Positions 1 to 8,578 of a stretch of 64,000 nt of DNA are shown here, one piece after another (position 1 is the first letter of the stretch; each line of letters starts with the position of its first letter). The notes under the pieces were generated by a model, which saw only the letters and a list, made by a program, of their open reading frames with translations, was not told where the DNA came from and made no database searches. The position numbers were made by a program, and so were the translations under genes. The stretch covers positions 1 to 64,000 of the forward strand of contig JAWWPY010000512.1 in the NCBI GenBank assembly GCA_033854735.1. Direction: 5' to 3'. Origin of the DNA: JAWWPY01 sp033854735 (GTDB lineage Bacteria > Actinomycetota > Actinomycetes > Streptosporangiales > Streptosporangiaceae).

Positions 1-770
1 GCCAGGAGGCCGCCGACCGCGGGTAGCGCCGCCACGGTGCCCATCCGCACCCCGGCCACCCGTACCCCGGTCACCCGCAAACCTGCCACCCGCACCCCCA
101 CTATCGGCAGCCGAGACACTGGCAGCCGAGCCAACGGCAGCCCGAGCGGGAGCGCCGCCAGCGCACGGTTGGCGGACGCCCTGATGGCCACGACCACCTC
201 GATCAGCCCGCAGGCGGCCAGGACGAGCACGAGCCACGGCCCGACGGTGGCCGACGCCAGGCCGCCCGCCAGCAGGTACCCGCACCACCGGGCCCGGCCC
301 GCGCGGCGCGAGCCTGCCCGCCGCCAGCTACCGGGCAGCAGGCCGACCGCGGCCGCGACGGCGACGGCCGGGACCGCGCCCCCGGCGCCCTCCGCGCCGC
401 CCTGGATCCAGCCCGGCGGCCTGGCCGCGAGGAACACGGAGGCCAGGCCCAGAATCACGACGAGCCCGGGGACGATGAAGCAGAACCCGCCGAGGACGGC
501 GCCGGCCGGGCCACGCAGCCGCCACGCGCAGAAGATCGCCAGCTGGGTGGAGGCCGGGCCGGGCAGCAGGTTGCAGGCGGCGATGCCGTCCTCGAATTCG
601 CGATCCGACAGCCACGCCCGGTCACTGACGCAGAGCCTGCGCAGCAGCGCGATGTGCGCCGGAGGACCACCAAAACCGATGCAGCCGATGCGCCCCCACT
701 CGCGGGCGATGGTGGCCAGCGCCACGCGGGGCGGCGCTGGCTCCGGCTGGTCCGGGGCCTCCGTGGACAT
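1..770 (-). CDS. chrA: Chromate transporter ChrA, C-terminal part outside the window
   Basis: Membrane protein of the CHR family, which exports chromate (some members may carry other anions). Translation from the ATG at 770 gives a short polar N-terminus and then residues 26-40 with the family hallmark GRIGCIGFGGPPAHI, followed by a second conserved stretch (NLLPGPASTQLAIF) and hydrophobic segments. The frame stays open to base 1, so about 256 residues are visible of a family norm near 380-450. A low-complexity VAGVRVTGVRVAGVR-type stretch near the visible end is encoded by short repeats. The neighbouring HAD gene lies on the same strand upstream, separated by a tandem repeat. Confidence 0.9.
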   Translation of the reverse strand, partial: MSTEAPDQPEPAPPRVALATIAREWGRIGCIGFGGPPAHIALLRRLCVSDRAWLSDREFEDGIAACNLLPGPASTQLAIFCAWRLRGPAGAVLGGFCFIVPGLVVILGLASVFLAARPPGWIQGGAEGAGGAVPAVAVAAAVGLLPGSWRRAGSRRAGRARWCGYLLAGGLASATVGPWLVLVLAACGLIEVVVAIRASANRALAALPLGLPLARLPVSRLPIVGVRVAGLRVTGVRVAGVRMGTVAALPAVGGLL

Positions 771-775
771 GCCCA

Positions 776-898
776 GGTCAGCCAGCCACGGCGAGCACGG
801 TCAGCCAGCCGCGCGGAGCATGGTCAGCCAGCCACGCGGGAGCACGGTCAGCCAGCCGCGAGAAGCATGGTCAGCCTGCCGCGCGGAGCATGGTCAGC
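776..898. repeat. 23-24 bp tandem repeat between chrA and the HAD gene
   Basis: About five imperfect copies of a unit containing GGTCAGCCAGCCGCGCGGAG. The array starts just outside the chrA start and runs through the stop codon of the adjacent HAD gene (871-873), so the last residues of that protein (TMLRAAG) are repeat-encoded. The period is not a multiple of three. Confidence 0.85.
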
Positions 899-1701
899 TG
901 GTCGATGGCCTGGACCACCGCGGCCGTGTCGGCCAGGTCCGCGAAGACGACGTCGGCTCCGGCGCCGCGCAGTTCGCCGACCGTGGACCGCCCGCTGGCC
1001 ACGGCGATGGAGCGCGCGCCACCCATCCGGGCCGCCTCGACGTCGCGGCAGGAGTCGCCGATGTAGACGGTCGAGCTCTCATCGAAGGCAACGCCGTACT
1101 TCTCCGCGGCCCGGGCCCGGGTCATCAGCAGCTGCGCACCCTTGGGATACACCTCAGAGCCGTAGCCACCGACCTCGAAGTCGAAGAACCCCTCCAGGCC
1201 GAAGGCACGCAGCTTCTCCACGGCGTTCGGCTTGATGGTGCCCGTGAGCAGGGACTGGACGACGCCATGGCGGTGCGCCACCTCGGACACCGCGTCCCAG
1301 GCACCCGGCAGGATGCGGCCCTGCTGCGCCAGCAGGTCGCGGCGGGCGCCGAACGAGGCGGCCAGTTCTCCGGTGAACCGCGCCAGCAGATCGTCGCTGC
1401 CGCTCACCGTCCAGCCGGGCGAACCCGACGAGCCGGGCGAACCGTGCTTGCGGGCGGGCGGCACGCCCACCGCGGCTTCGTTCAGGGCGAGAGCATCGAA
1501 GAAGATCTCCGACTCGATCCGCCCCGCCATCTGCGGAAGCTGGACCAGCGGCCGGCCCGTTACCCGCCGGAACGCCTCCGCATAGGCGACTCTCGTCACC
1601 CGCCCGACGTCAACGAGGGTCAGGTCTATGTTCCACAGGACCAAGCGGTCGATGGGGGCCTCCGATGCGTAGTCATCCGCGAGCGTACCGCGTGGGCCCA
1701 C
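871..1701 (-). CDS. HAD-superfamily protein with Asn at the nucleophile position
   Basis: The 276-residue protein has the haloacid dehalogenase layout: motif I near residues 20-30 (VLWNIDLTLVD), a cap region, motif II around SLLTGT, a Lys region (YPKGAQ), and motif III/IV near YIGDSCRDVEAA. In catalytically active phosphatases motif I is DxDGT; here the first Asp is Asn24 and the Gly is Leu. The general acid Asp26 and Thr28 are kept. It may therefore be an inactive or altered HAD protein, although the subfamily itself may use this motif. The start is the upstream ATG; shorter starts closer to residue 17 are possible. The C-terminus lies in a tandem repeat. Confidence 0.8.
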   Translation of the reverse strand: MGPRGTLADDYASEAPIDRLVLWNIDLTLVDVGRVTRVAYAEAFRRVTGRPLVQLPQMAGRIESEIFFDALALNEAAVGVPPARKHGSPGSSGSPGWTVSGSDDLLARFTGELAASFGARRDLLAQQGRILPGAWDAVSEVAHRHGVVQSLLTGTIKPNAVEKLRAFGLEGFFDFEVGGYGSEVYPKGAQLLMTRARAAEKYGVAFDESSTVYIGDSCRDVEAARMGGARSIAVASGRSTVGELRGAGADVVFADLADTAAVVQAIDQLTMLRAAG

Positions 1702-1798
1702 GGCACCGCGGCAGCATCCGGGTGAGCGGACGGAGAAGGGAAGAGGAGGCGTCGGCTAAGTACAGGGTGACCGACCCGCCGCACGAAGGACGTGACTA

Positions 1799-2401
1799 TT
1801 GAACGTGACCACCCACCTGGCGGACCCACCGGACGGCGATGCCACGGTGATTGAGGAGTCGTGGGACGACCCGGAGCGGTTTGCCGCCATCTTCAACCGC
1901 TACTTCACCGAGATCCACCGGTACATCGCCCGGCGGGTCGGCGGGAAAATAGCCGATGACTTGGCGGCCGAGGTCTTCCTGGCCGCGTTCGCCCAGCGCA
2001 AGCGCTATGACGTGGCCCGGGGATGCGCCCGTCCGTGGCTCTACGGCATCGCCACCAACCAGGTCGGCTCGCACTGGCGCCACGAGCGGCGCTTCTATCA
2101 CGCACTCGTCCGCACGGACGCCGCACTCGTGTCACACAGCGACGAGGACCGGGTGGCCGACCGGGTGAGCGCCTCAGCTTCCCGGCCCGCGCTGGCCGCT
2201 GCCCTAGCCGCGCTGGCCAGCGGCGACCGGGATGTGCTGCTACTGGTCGCCCTGGCCGACCTCGGCTACCAGGAGGTAGCGCAGGCACTCGGCATCCCGT
2301 ACGGCACCGTCTGCTCGCGGCTGCACCGGGCCCGCAGCCAGCTCCGGGAGTCACTGGGCGGGGTCAACCCGGTCGGCAACCCGGCGGAGTCCCATGGATG
2401 A
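1799..2401 (+). CDS. ECF-type RNA polymerase sigma factor
   Basis: A 200-residue sigma-70 family regulator. Region 2 spans about residues 25-90 (FNRYFTEIHRYIARRVGGKIADDLAAEVFLAAF, with the aromatic WLYGIATN segment). Region 4 lies around residues 130-185 (SGDRDVLLLVALADLGYQEVAQALGIPYGTVCSRLHRAR, a helix-turn-helix for the -35 element). The TTG at 1799 is the longest start; a GTG two codons later is equally possible. It sits 52 bp upstream of a CU044_5270-type membrane protein, the usual partner of this sigma subgroup, probably in one transcript. There is no zinc-finger anti-sigma factor next to it, so the downstream protein may modulate it. Confidence 0.9.
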   Translation: MNVTTHLADPPDGDATVIEESWDDPERFAAIFNRYFTEIHRYIARRVGGKIADDLAAEVFLAAFAQRKRYDVARGCARPWLYGIATNQVGSHWRHERRFYHALVRTDAALVSHSDEDRVADRVSASASRPALAAALAALASGDRDVLLLVALADLGYQEVAQALGIPYGTVCSRLHRARSQLRESLGGVNPVGNPAESHG

Positions 2402-2453
2402 GCCGGGCGCAACCCAGCAGAACGGTCCACGCACTACCCGAAGGAGTAACCCC

Positions 2454-3623
2454 ATGGACGAAATGACAATGGTCCGCGACCTGCTGGCCGAACCAGCACC
2501 GCCCGGACCGGACGTGGCGACCGCGGCACGCAGGCGCCTCGAGGGCCGCATGCGCGCCCGGAGCCGCGGCCGCGGCCTGCTGCCCACCCGGCGACGCCTG
2601 GCACCCCGGATCGCACTCGGTGCGGTAGCTGCTGGCGTGGCGGCGGCGCTGGTGACCGTGGCGCTGCTCCCGGACGGCACCCCCGGCGGGCCCGCACTTA
2701 CCGGAGCCGGTCCCGCTGGCACGCTCACGGCGCAACCCGCCCGCGAATTCCTCCTCGCCATGGCCACCAAGGCCGGACACAGCCAGCCGAGCAGCCAGGC
2801 GACGGGCCTGTACTGGTGCAGCGAGGACATATCCGGCACCCGCGAACTGGTCGGGCCCGACGACACGCTGCTCCCTGCACCCTGGTTGGACGGCGCGCGG
2901 CACGTGTCCGCAGCGGCGCCGGCCGGCTACCTATACGCGATCTTCGGCAGGTCTCTAGAAGATTCCTGCCTCGAGAATCCCCGGCCTGGCTGGCCCGGAG
3001 GCACCGTCGGCGGTTTCACCCAGTCGCTCGGTGCCACGCCCGCGAGTCCGGCGGACGCGGCGGCCTGGCGCCACGCCGGCTCGCCGGACCGCTGGAAGGC
3101 GTGGTACGGATCGCAGACCGTCTCAGGACAGCCCGGAAAGCGCCAGCCGGGCAGCACCAAGGCTGGCCAGGAGCCGTGGGGTAGCGACATGGCACTGCCC
3201 GCCAACCCCGCGAAGCTGCGGGCAGTATTTCTGGCCCACCCGCTGCCGTACTTCTATGGGACCAGCCCGGCCCAGACCCACCCGACCCAGAGCCAGGAAC
3301 TTGTCATTGCCGCAATCACTGTCATGAGTGGCCCGGTCACGCCAGCGGTGCGCGCCGCTGCGTTCCAGGTGCTGGCCGGCGTGCCGGGGATCGTAGTGAA
3401 GCCTGGTGCGCGGGACCCGGAGGGGCGGGTCGGCACCGCTGTGTGGCTGAGCCAGCCGGGCCAGTCGGTGGAGTGCGCCGTTGTCGACCCGGCGACCGGC
3501 AACTTGCTCGCCTACGAGGAAATTGCCCTGCAGCCGGTCGCGGGTGCCCCAGCGGGCACGGTGCTGGACTACACGGCGATCACCGGCGCCCACTGGACGA
3601 ACACGGCGCCGCCCGAGGGCTGA
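2454..3623 (+). CDS. CU044_5270 family membrane-anchored protein, partner of the ECF sigma factor
   Basis: A 389-residue protein. It begins MDEMTMVRDLLAEP, the family's typical N-terminus, then an Arg-rich stretch, one membrane helix near residues 45-68 (a run of Ala, Val and Leu), and a large extracytoplasmic region. The ATG at 2454 is chosen over one at 2394 because GAAGGAG lies just upstream and the N-terminus matches the family. Proteins of this family are regularly encoded beside ECF sigma factors, which suggests sensing or anti-sigma function; their biochemistry is unknown. The C-terminal part (about 290-389) resembles beta-rich secreted domains, with no recognisable catalytic motif. 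Confidence 0.8.
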   Translation: MDEMTMVRDLLAEPAPPGPDVATAARRRLEGRMRARSRGRGLLPTRRRLAPRIALGAVAAGVAAALVTVALLPDGTPGGPALTGAGPAGTLTAQPAREFLLAMATKAGHSQPSSQATGLYWCSEDISGTRELVGPDDTLLPAPWLDGARHVSAAAPAGYLYAIFGRSLEDSCLENPRPGWPGGTVGGFTQSLGATPASPADAAAWRHAGSPDRWKAWYGSQTVSGQPGKRQPGSTKAGQEPWGSDMALPANPAKLRAVFLAHPLPYFYGTSPAQTHPTQSQELVIAAITVMSGPVTPAVRAAAFQVLAGVPGIVVKPGARDPEGRVGTAVWLSQPGQSVECAVVDPATGNLLAYEEIALQPVAGAPAGTVLDYTAITGAHWTNTAPPEG

Positions 3624-3645
3624 CGGCGCCGCCACGGTCATGAGT

Positions 3646-3697
3646 CTCCCGTGACGTTTCCGCGGAAACGTCACGGGAGGCGTTTCCGCGGAAACGC
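3646..3697. repeat. Two palindromes with a parS/Noc-like core between convergent genes
   Basis: A perfect 34-bp palindrome (3646-3679, no loop) is followed at once by an 18-bp palindrome (3680-3697). Both have the core GTTTCCGCGGAAAC. They lie between the convergent CU044_5270 gene and pruA, so they could act as a bidirectional terminator. The same 18-bp sequence recurs inside a coding gene at 27810, which argues for a protein-binding site. The arms GTTTC/GAAAC equal those of the ParB site parS (GTTTCACGTGAAAC); only the centre differs. Confidence 0.85.
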
Positions 3698-3708
3698 GGG
3701 ACGCCGGC

Positions 3709-5337
3709 TCAGCCCATGTGCGGGTAGCGGTAGTCCACCGGCGGGGCGAACAGTTCCTTGATGGTGCGGGCGTTGACCCAGCGGATCAGGTTGAAGATCG
3801 AGCCCGCTTTGTCGTTGGTGCCGCTGGCCCGCGCGCCGCCGAACGGCTGGTGTCCGACGACAGCGCCGGTCGGCTTGTCGTTGATGTAAAAATTGCCCGC
3901 CGCGAACCGCAGCGTCTCGGCCGCCGCGGCGATGGCGGCGCGATCCTGGGCGATGATCGAGCCGGTCAGCGCGTACGGCGCGACGTCCGCGGCCTGGGCG
4001 ACCACCTCGTCGTAGCGGGCGTCGTCGAAGACATGCACGGACAGGATCGGCCCGAAGTACTCGGTGCTGAACACCTCGTCGGCCGGGTCGGCGCATTCCA
4101 GCACGGTCGGCTGGACGAAGAAGCCCACCCGGTCGTCGACTCCGCCGCCGGTGAGCACCCGCACCGAAGGCCGCGCCCGGGCCCGCTCCAGGGCGCTGGC
4201 GTGCTTGGCGAACGCCCGGTGGTCGATCACCGCGCCCATGAACAGCGACAAGTCGGCCGACACATCGCCCATGCTCAGCGACTCCACCTGGGCCACGAAA
4301 TCGTCCCGCAGCCCATTCCAGAGCGACCGCGGGACATACGCCCGCGACGCGGCGGAACACTTCTGCCCCTGATATTCGAACGCCCCCCGGATCAGCGCCA
4401 CCGAGAGCACATCCGGGTCGGCGGACGGATGCGCGATCACGAAATCCTTGCCGCCGGTCTCGCCGACCAGCCGCGGGTAACCGCGATAGCCGGAAATGTT
4501 CTCCCCCACGGCCCGCCACAAATGCTGGAATGTGGCCGTGGATCCGGTGAAATGTATACCCGCCAGGTCCCGGTGAGTGACCGCTACCCGGGATACCGCC
4601 TGGCCGTCCCCGGTCACCAGGTTGATCACCCCCGGCGGCAGCCCGGCCGCCTCCAGCAGCCGCATGATGAAATGTGCCGACAATTGCTGGGTCGGCGACG
4701 GCTTCCACAGCACCACGTTCCCGAGGAGCGCCGGTGCCGTCGGCAGGTTCGCCGCGATCGACGTGAAATTAAACGGCGAAATAGCCACAACGAAACCTTC
4801 GAGGGGCCTGTACTCCAACCGGTTCCAGGCACCCGGTTCGGACTCGGGCTGCTGGGTCAGCAGCTGGCGCGCGTAGTGGACGTTGTAGCGCCAGAAGTCG
4901 ATCAGTTCACAGGCCGCGTCGATCTCGGCCTGCTGCACCGACTTGGACTGACCCAGAATCGTTGACGCGTTCAGCACCGGCCGCCACGGCCCGGCGAGCA
5001 GTTCCGCGGCCTTGAGGAAAATGGCGGCCCGGTCGTCGAAGGACAGCGCCCGCCAGCCGGGGGCGGCCGCGGCCGCCGCCTCGATCGCGGCCGCCACGTC
5101 GTCGTCGGTCGCGTTGCCGAGGTGGCCGAGCACGTGGCGGTGATTGTGCGGCTCGACCACGTCGATCCGCTCGCCGCCGCCCATCCGCGGCCGGCCGCCC
5201 ACGGTCATGGTCAGCTCGGTGTGCTCGCCGGCCAGCTCCTTGACCTTGGCCTCCAGCACGGCACGCTCATGGCTGCCCGGTGCGTACGGCCTGACCGGCT
5301 CGTTCACCGGAGCGGGGACGTTCGTCACAGCATCCAT
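3709..5337 (-). CDS. pruA: L-glutamate gamma-semialdehyde (1-pyrroline-5-carboxylate) dehydrogenase
   Basis: Oxidises glutamate semialdehyde to glutamate with NAD+, the second step of proline breakdown. The 542-residue protein matches the single-domain P5CDH family in length and in the signature WKPSPTQQLSAHFIMRLLEAAGLP. The catalytic region shows the general base in LVGETGGKDF (around residue 290) and the nucleophile Cys in GQKCSAASRAYVP (around 325). The ATG at 5337 (MDAVTNVPAPVNEPV) is preceded by GGGAGG; a longer frame upstream is arginine- and proline-rich and not homologous in look. No proline dehydrogenase (putB/prodh) gene is adjacent, so the pathway is split here. Confidence 0.96.
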   Translation of the reverse strand: MDAVTNVPAPVNEPVRPYAPGSHERAVLEAKVKELAGEHTELTMTVGGRPRMGGGERIDVVEPHNHRHVLGHLGNATDDDVAAAIEAAAAAAPGWRALSFDDRAAIFLKAAELLAGPWRPVLNASTILGQSKSVQQAEIDAACELIDFWRYNVHYARQLLTQQPESEPGAWNRLEYRPLEGFVVAISPFNFTSIAANLPTAPALLGNVVLWKPSPTQQLSAHFIMRLLEAAGLPPGVINLVTGDGQAVSRVAVTHRDLAGIHFTGSTATFQHLWRAVGENISGYRGYPRLVGETGGKDFVIAHPSADPDVLSVALIRGAFEYQGQKCSAASRAYVPRSLWNGLRDDFVAQVESLSMGDVSADLSLFMGAVIDHRAFAKHASALERARARPSVRVLTGGGVDDRVGFFVQPTVLECADPADEVFSTEYFGPILSVHVFDDARYDEVVAQAADVAPYALTGSIIAQDRAAIAAAAETLRFAAGNFYINDKPTGAVVGHQPFGGARASGTNDKAGSIFNLIRWVNARTIKELFAPPVDYRYPHMG

Positions 5338-5365
5338 GGCCGACCTCCCAGTGGTTACCCAGTTC

Positions 5366-6817
5366 TCATCGTCGCACGGTGTTTCCCGCCCGGGTCCCGG
5401 CGGCCGCCATCGCCGCGGCGGCGAGCGCCGCGGCCGCGGAGACGGCCGAGAGCACGACCGCACAGTCGTGCAGCGCTGTGACCGGAGACCCGGACGCCTG
5501 GGCCCGGCTCGCGTAGAACGTCGCGAGCAGGGCGATGCCGAACGATCCGGACAGCCGCTCGCCGATATTGAACAGCGTGTTGCCATCCGGCGACCGGGCG
5601 CTGTCGAGGCCGCCGAGCAGGCCGCGGACGAGCAGCTGGATGGTGATCCCGAGCGCGATCCCCCGCCCGCAGAGCAGCGCCGCGGTCAGCCAGACGGGAC
5701 TCGTGGCGGTCAGCAGGAGCAGGCCGAGGGTGCTGACCGCGAGCAGGACCAGGCCCGCGGCGACGACCGAGTAGATCACGGCCGGCCTGGTTTTACCGCT
5801 GCCCACGATCACGTTGCCCAGGACGCTGGCGAAGCCCATGACCACACCCTGCGGCAGCAGGGCCAGGCCGGTGACGGTGGCCGAATGCCGCTGAACCTGC
5901 TGCAGGAACACCGGGGCCAGGAAGAGCACCGAGAACAGCACCACGCTCGCGACGCAGCACAGCAGCAGGGTCCCCGCCCAGCGCGGCGAACGCAGCAATT
6001 CGAGGCTGACCGCCGCGGGCGGCCCGGTCCCGCTCGATCGCCGATGCGCCCAGGCCGCATAGCCGGCCATCAGGAGGAGACCGCCGAGCCAGGCTGGCGC
6101 TGAGCGCGCGGAGAGCCAGCCGCTCGCCGGTCCCTGGCTGGCGCCGTAGGTCGCCGCGCTCAGCCCGGCGCCCAGCAGGGCGAAGCCGAGCACGTCGGGC
6201 CGCGCGGCCGGGTCCCCCGCACTCGTCGGCCCCGGCGCTCTCGCGAAGACCGCGGCGGCCAGGGCGGCGAGCCCGATCGGAACGTTGATAAGAAAAACCG
6301 ATCGCCATCCGAAGCCGCTGATCAGCAGGCCGCCGATGGCCGGGCCCAGAGCGGGGGCGGCGAAGAACACGATTCCGGCGCTGACCGGGATGTTCGCCGC
6401 CTCGCCGTTCTCACCGAAGAGCAAGCCCAGCGCGAGTGGGACCATCGGAGCACCGACCAGTCCCTGCACCACCCGCATCGTGATCAGCAGGCCAACGTCG
6501 GGGGCGAGCGCGCACGCGGCGGAGGCCAGCGTGAAGCCGAGCAGTACCGCGGTGTAGGCACGCATGGTGCCGAACCGGCGGGCCAGCCAGGGCGAGACGG
6601 CCAGCCCGCCCGCCAGGCCGAGCAAATAGCCGCTGACCGTCCACGCGGCAGTGCCGAGCGAGGTGTGCAGATCCCGGACGATCACCGGGACCGCGACGTT
6701 GACCACGGACGAGTCGACCATGGACAGCACCGGGCCGGCCAGCAGTGTGACCCGCATGAGGGTGGTGCGGCCGGGCGGTTCGGGCGCGCTACCGGCCCGA
6801 GACTGGCCGGCCGCCAT
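5366..6817 (-). CDS. MFS drug-resistance exporter, DHA2 (14-helix) type
   Basis: A 483-residue integral membrane protein with about 14 hydrophobic segments. It shows the DHA2 motifs: MVDSSVVNVAVPVI in helix 1, WTVSGYLLGLAGGLAVSPWLARRFG across helices 2-3, and a G-rich helix 5 (FAAPALGPAIGGLLI). It probably exports drugs by proton antiport. The ATG at 6817 gives a 16-bp gap to the upstream padR gene with GGGAG in front; a start at 6868 would overlap it. As the second gene of a padR operon it is probably repressed by PadR unless an inducing compound is present. The substrate cannot be told from sequence. Confidence 0.9.
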   Translation of the reverse strand: MAAGQSRAGSAPEPPGRTTLMRVTLLAGPVLSMVDSSVVNVAVPVIVRDLHTSLGTAAWTVSGYLLGLAGGLAVSPWLARRFGTMRAYTAVLLGFTLASAACALAPDVGLLITMRVVQGLVGAPMVPLALGLLFGENGEAANIPVSAGIVFFAAPALGPAIGGLLISGFGWRSVFLINVPIGLAALAAAVFARAPGPTSAGDPAARPDVLGFALLGAGLSAATYGASQGPASGWLSARSAPAWLGGLLLMAGYAAWAHRRSSGTGPPAAVSLELLRSPRWAGTLLLCCVASVVLFSVLFLAPVFLQQVQRHSATVTGLALLPQGVVMGFASVLGNVIVGSGKTRPAVIYSVVAAGLVLLAVSTLGLLLLTATSPVWLTAALLCGRGIALGITIQLLVRGLLGGLDSARSPDGNTLFNIGERLSGSFGIALLATFYASRAQASGSPVTALHDCAVVLSAVSAAAALAAAAMAAAGTRAGNTVRR

Positions 6818-6833
6818 CACTCGCTGCTCCCGG

Positions 6834-7352
6834 TCATGGGACCGTGCCCGCCGCCCGTGCGAGGTCATCCAGCCAGCGCAGTTCCTGGCGCCTGAGACCC
6901 AGGTTGAAGTCCATCACCCGCAGGCCCCACGGCTGGACCGCGGCCTCCGGCCGCAGCGTGGCCAGGTGGGCGATCGACGACTCGATGATCTCCCGCCGGG
7001 CCGCGATGATCCGCAGCCGCTCTCCCGCGTCGAGATCGCCGAAGAACGCGACCCGCGTCTGGAACTCGTTGTCGTCGGCCAGCAGGATGGGGTCGGCGTC
7101 GCGGACCATCGCCTGGAGCAGGTCGTGGCCGGTGTCGGTGACCCGGTACACGTGGCGCGGGGGACGTCCTGGATCGGCCTCGGCGGCCATCCGCTCGATC
7201 GCGCCCTGCTCCTCGAAGCGGCGCAGCGCCGGGTAGAGGACGTTGTTGTTGATCGACCGCCCGCCCAGGATGCGCTCGACACTCTTCTTGATCTCGTAGC
7301 CGTGCCGCGGCCCTTCCGCGAGCACGCGCAGCATCAGTATGTCGAAATACAT
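6834..7352 (-). CDS. PadR family transcriptional regulator
   Basis: A 172-residue repressor with the PadR winged helix at residues 1-80 (ILMLRVLAEGPRHGYEIKKSVERILGG, then NNVLYPALRRFEEQGAIER and the wing ending RHVYRVTDTGHDLL). A Vir-like C-terminal dimerisation helix follows. It is first in an operon with the DHA2 exporter, the usual arrangement for PadR proteins that control efflux. A near-perfect inverted repeat lies directly before its start codon and is a strong candidate for self-repression. Confidence 0.93.
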   Translation of the reverse strand: MYFDILMLRVLAEGPRHGYEIKKSVERILGGRSINNNVLYPALRRFEEQGAIERMAAEADPGRPPRHVYRVTDTGHDLLQAMVRDADPILLADDNEFQTRVAFFGDLDAGERLRIIAARREIIESSIAHLATLRPEAAVQPWGLRVMDFNLGLRRQELRWLDDLARAAGTVP

Positions 7353-7353
7353 G

Positions 7354-7383
7354 GAGTTAAATTAACATAGGTTAGATTAACTC
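7354..7383. promoter_or_regulatory. Candidate PadR operator
   Basis: Arms GAGTTAAATTAAC (7354-7366) and GTTAGATTAACTC (7371-7383) form an inverted repeat, 11 of 13 positions matching, with a 4-bp spacer. The AT-rich site stands out in a GC-rich window and starts one base outside the padR ATG, so a bound repressor would block transcription or translation start of the padR-exporter operon. Confidence 0.7.
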
Positions 7384-7425
7384 ATCTAGACCGAGGCGCG
7401 CTTGGTCAGCTGGTGTCACGCACCA

Positions 7426-7475
7426 GTGCTGTGCGGCGCGTGCTGTGCGGCGCGTGCTGTGCGGCGCGTGCTGTT
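7426..7475. repeat. 14-bp tandem repeat downstream of the DUF6912 gene
   Basis: Three exact copies of GTGCTGTGCGGCGC (7426-7439, 7440-7453, 7454-7467) and a degenerate fourth. The array lies between the padR promoter and the 3' end of the DUF6912 gene. The period is not divisible by three and no gene is seen here. Confidence 0.85.
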
Positions 7476-7524
7476 GTGCGGCGTGGGCTGGTGTCGCGTG
7501 TGCTGTCCCGCGTACGGCTGCGGC

Positions 7525-8019
7525 TCAGCTGATGACGTGTGGCAGTTCCTGGCTGGCGTACCAGAGCAAGTCGTGCCCCTCCGCGCCGTCGACGGCGAAG
7601 CGAGCGTCGTCATCGCCCTTGTCGGCGAGGGGCAGCGCGGCGACCGCATCGCTGATGTCGTTGACCGCGAGCAGATCGTCCATGTGCCCGGAGACCACCA
7701 GGCGCAGCGGGACGGGAGCGGAAAGCACGACCACGGTCGGCTCATCGAACCCCCCGTCCCGCCCGACCTGCTCGTCCGGCACGTCGACGGCGAGAACCAC
7801 GCGCCGGCGCGGCGCGTCAGGATCAGCGAGCAGCAGCCGGAGCGAGGCCCGGGCCGCGTGGGTCATCGCCACGTACTCGAGCTCTTCGAGATCCCCGCTG
7901 GCGTACCACTCGCGGAGCGCGGGGGTGACCGCGAACCCGGTCAGCGGGGCCGGGCTGATCTCCCCGGTGCGCAGCAGATCGGCGAGCGCCGGCAGCGTCG
8001 CGGGCAGGTAGACGCGCAT
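7525..8019 (-). CDS. DUF6912 family protein of unknown function
   Basis: A 164-residue soluble protein matching the actinobacterial family that begins MRVYLPATLPALADLL and contains FAVTPALREWYASGDLEELEYVAM, then a VVLAVDVPD segment and the C-terminal signature DDDARFAVDGAEGHDLLWYASQELP. These are conserved features of the family, but no catalytic motif or known domain can be named. The ATG at 8019 is chosen because the family starts there; a longer frame to 8094 adds an unrelated N-terminus. It lies 61 bp downstream of vsr on the same strand and may be co-transcribed with it. Confidence 0.75.
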   Translation of the reverse strand: MRVYLPATLPALADLLRTGEISPAPLTGFAVTPALREWYASGDLEELEYVAMTHAARASLRLLLADPDAPRRRVVLAVDVPDEQVGRDGGFDEPTVVVLSAPVPLRLVVSGHMDDLLAVNDISDAVAALPLADKGDDDARFAVDGAEGHDLLWYASQELPHVIS

Positions 8020-8080
8020 GGAGTCCCCAGGCTGGGCAGGAAGCACCGCGGGTGCACGCGGCAGCCGTGCCCCCTGATGA

Positions 8081-8578
8081 TCAAAGTGTGCCACCCTGGG
8101 CCTCCGCAGGCCCGGGAATCGGGCAGTTGGCGCCGCCGAGCGCGGCGATCACGGCATCGACCGCCGCCGTCAGCGGCTCGTGCTCCCAGATGCGGACCAC
8201 CCGCCAGCCCGCCGCCGCGAGGGCAGCGTCGGCGGCCCGGTCCCGCTCCATGTTCCTGCGCAACTTGGGTGCCCAGTACCACTCGTTGACAGTCGGATCC
8301 CGGCCGTGCTCGGGGCACACGTGCCAGAAGCAGCCGTCGACGAAAACAGCAACTTTCCTGGCCGTGAACGCTATGTCGGGACGGACCCGCGCTCCGTCGT
8401 TGAGGTCAAGTCTGTGATCTTTCCGGAACCGGTATCCCCGGCGGTGCAGGGCGCTGCGGAGGGCTAGTTCGGGCTTGGTGTTGGTGCGCCTGATGGCCCG
8501 CATGTTGGCCGAGCGCCCGGGGGTCGAGGGACTCGGATAGGCCGCCACGGGGGCCAACGCTAGCGCGGCCCCGGCCAT
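8081..8578 (-). CDS. vsr: Very short patch repair (Vsr) mismatch endonuclease
   Basis: Nicks 5' of the T in T:G mismatches that arise when 5-methylcytosine deaminates. The 165-residue protein has the family pattern: MRAIRRTNTKPELALRSALHRRGYRFRKD (residues 26-54), the metal-binding RPDIAFTARKVAVFVDGCFWHVCPEHG with the catalytic Asp and Cys/His cluster, then WYWAPKLRRNMERDR and the C-terminal WRVVRIWEHE. The start codon overlaps the stop of the upstream HAD gene (TGATG), so translation is coupled. The usual partner, a DNA cytosine-5 methyltransferase, is absent from this window. Confidence 0.93.
   Translation of the reverse strand: MAGAALALAPVAAYPSPSTPGRSANMRAIRRTNTKPELALRSALHRRGYRFRKDHRLDLNDGARVRPDIAFTARKVAVFVDGCFWHVCPEHGRDPTVNEWYWAPKLRRNMERDRAADAALAAAGWRVVRIWEHEPLTAAVDAVIAALGGANCPIPGPAEAQGGTL

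Noticed and set aside
37..1725. A 562-residue open frame on the plus strand over the chrA and HAD genes.
   Set aside because: It has no recognisable domain, is dominated by Arg, Pro, Ala and Gly, and lies opposite clearly homologous ChrA and HAD proteins; it is a GC-rich shadow frame.
3718..4965. A 415-residue plus-strand frame opposite pruA.
   Set aside because: Composition is a mirror of the dehydrogenase codons and there is no domain; shadow frame.
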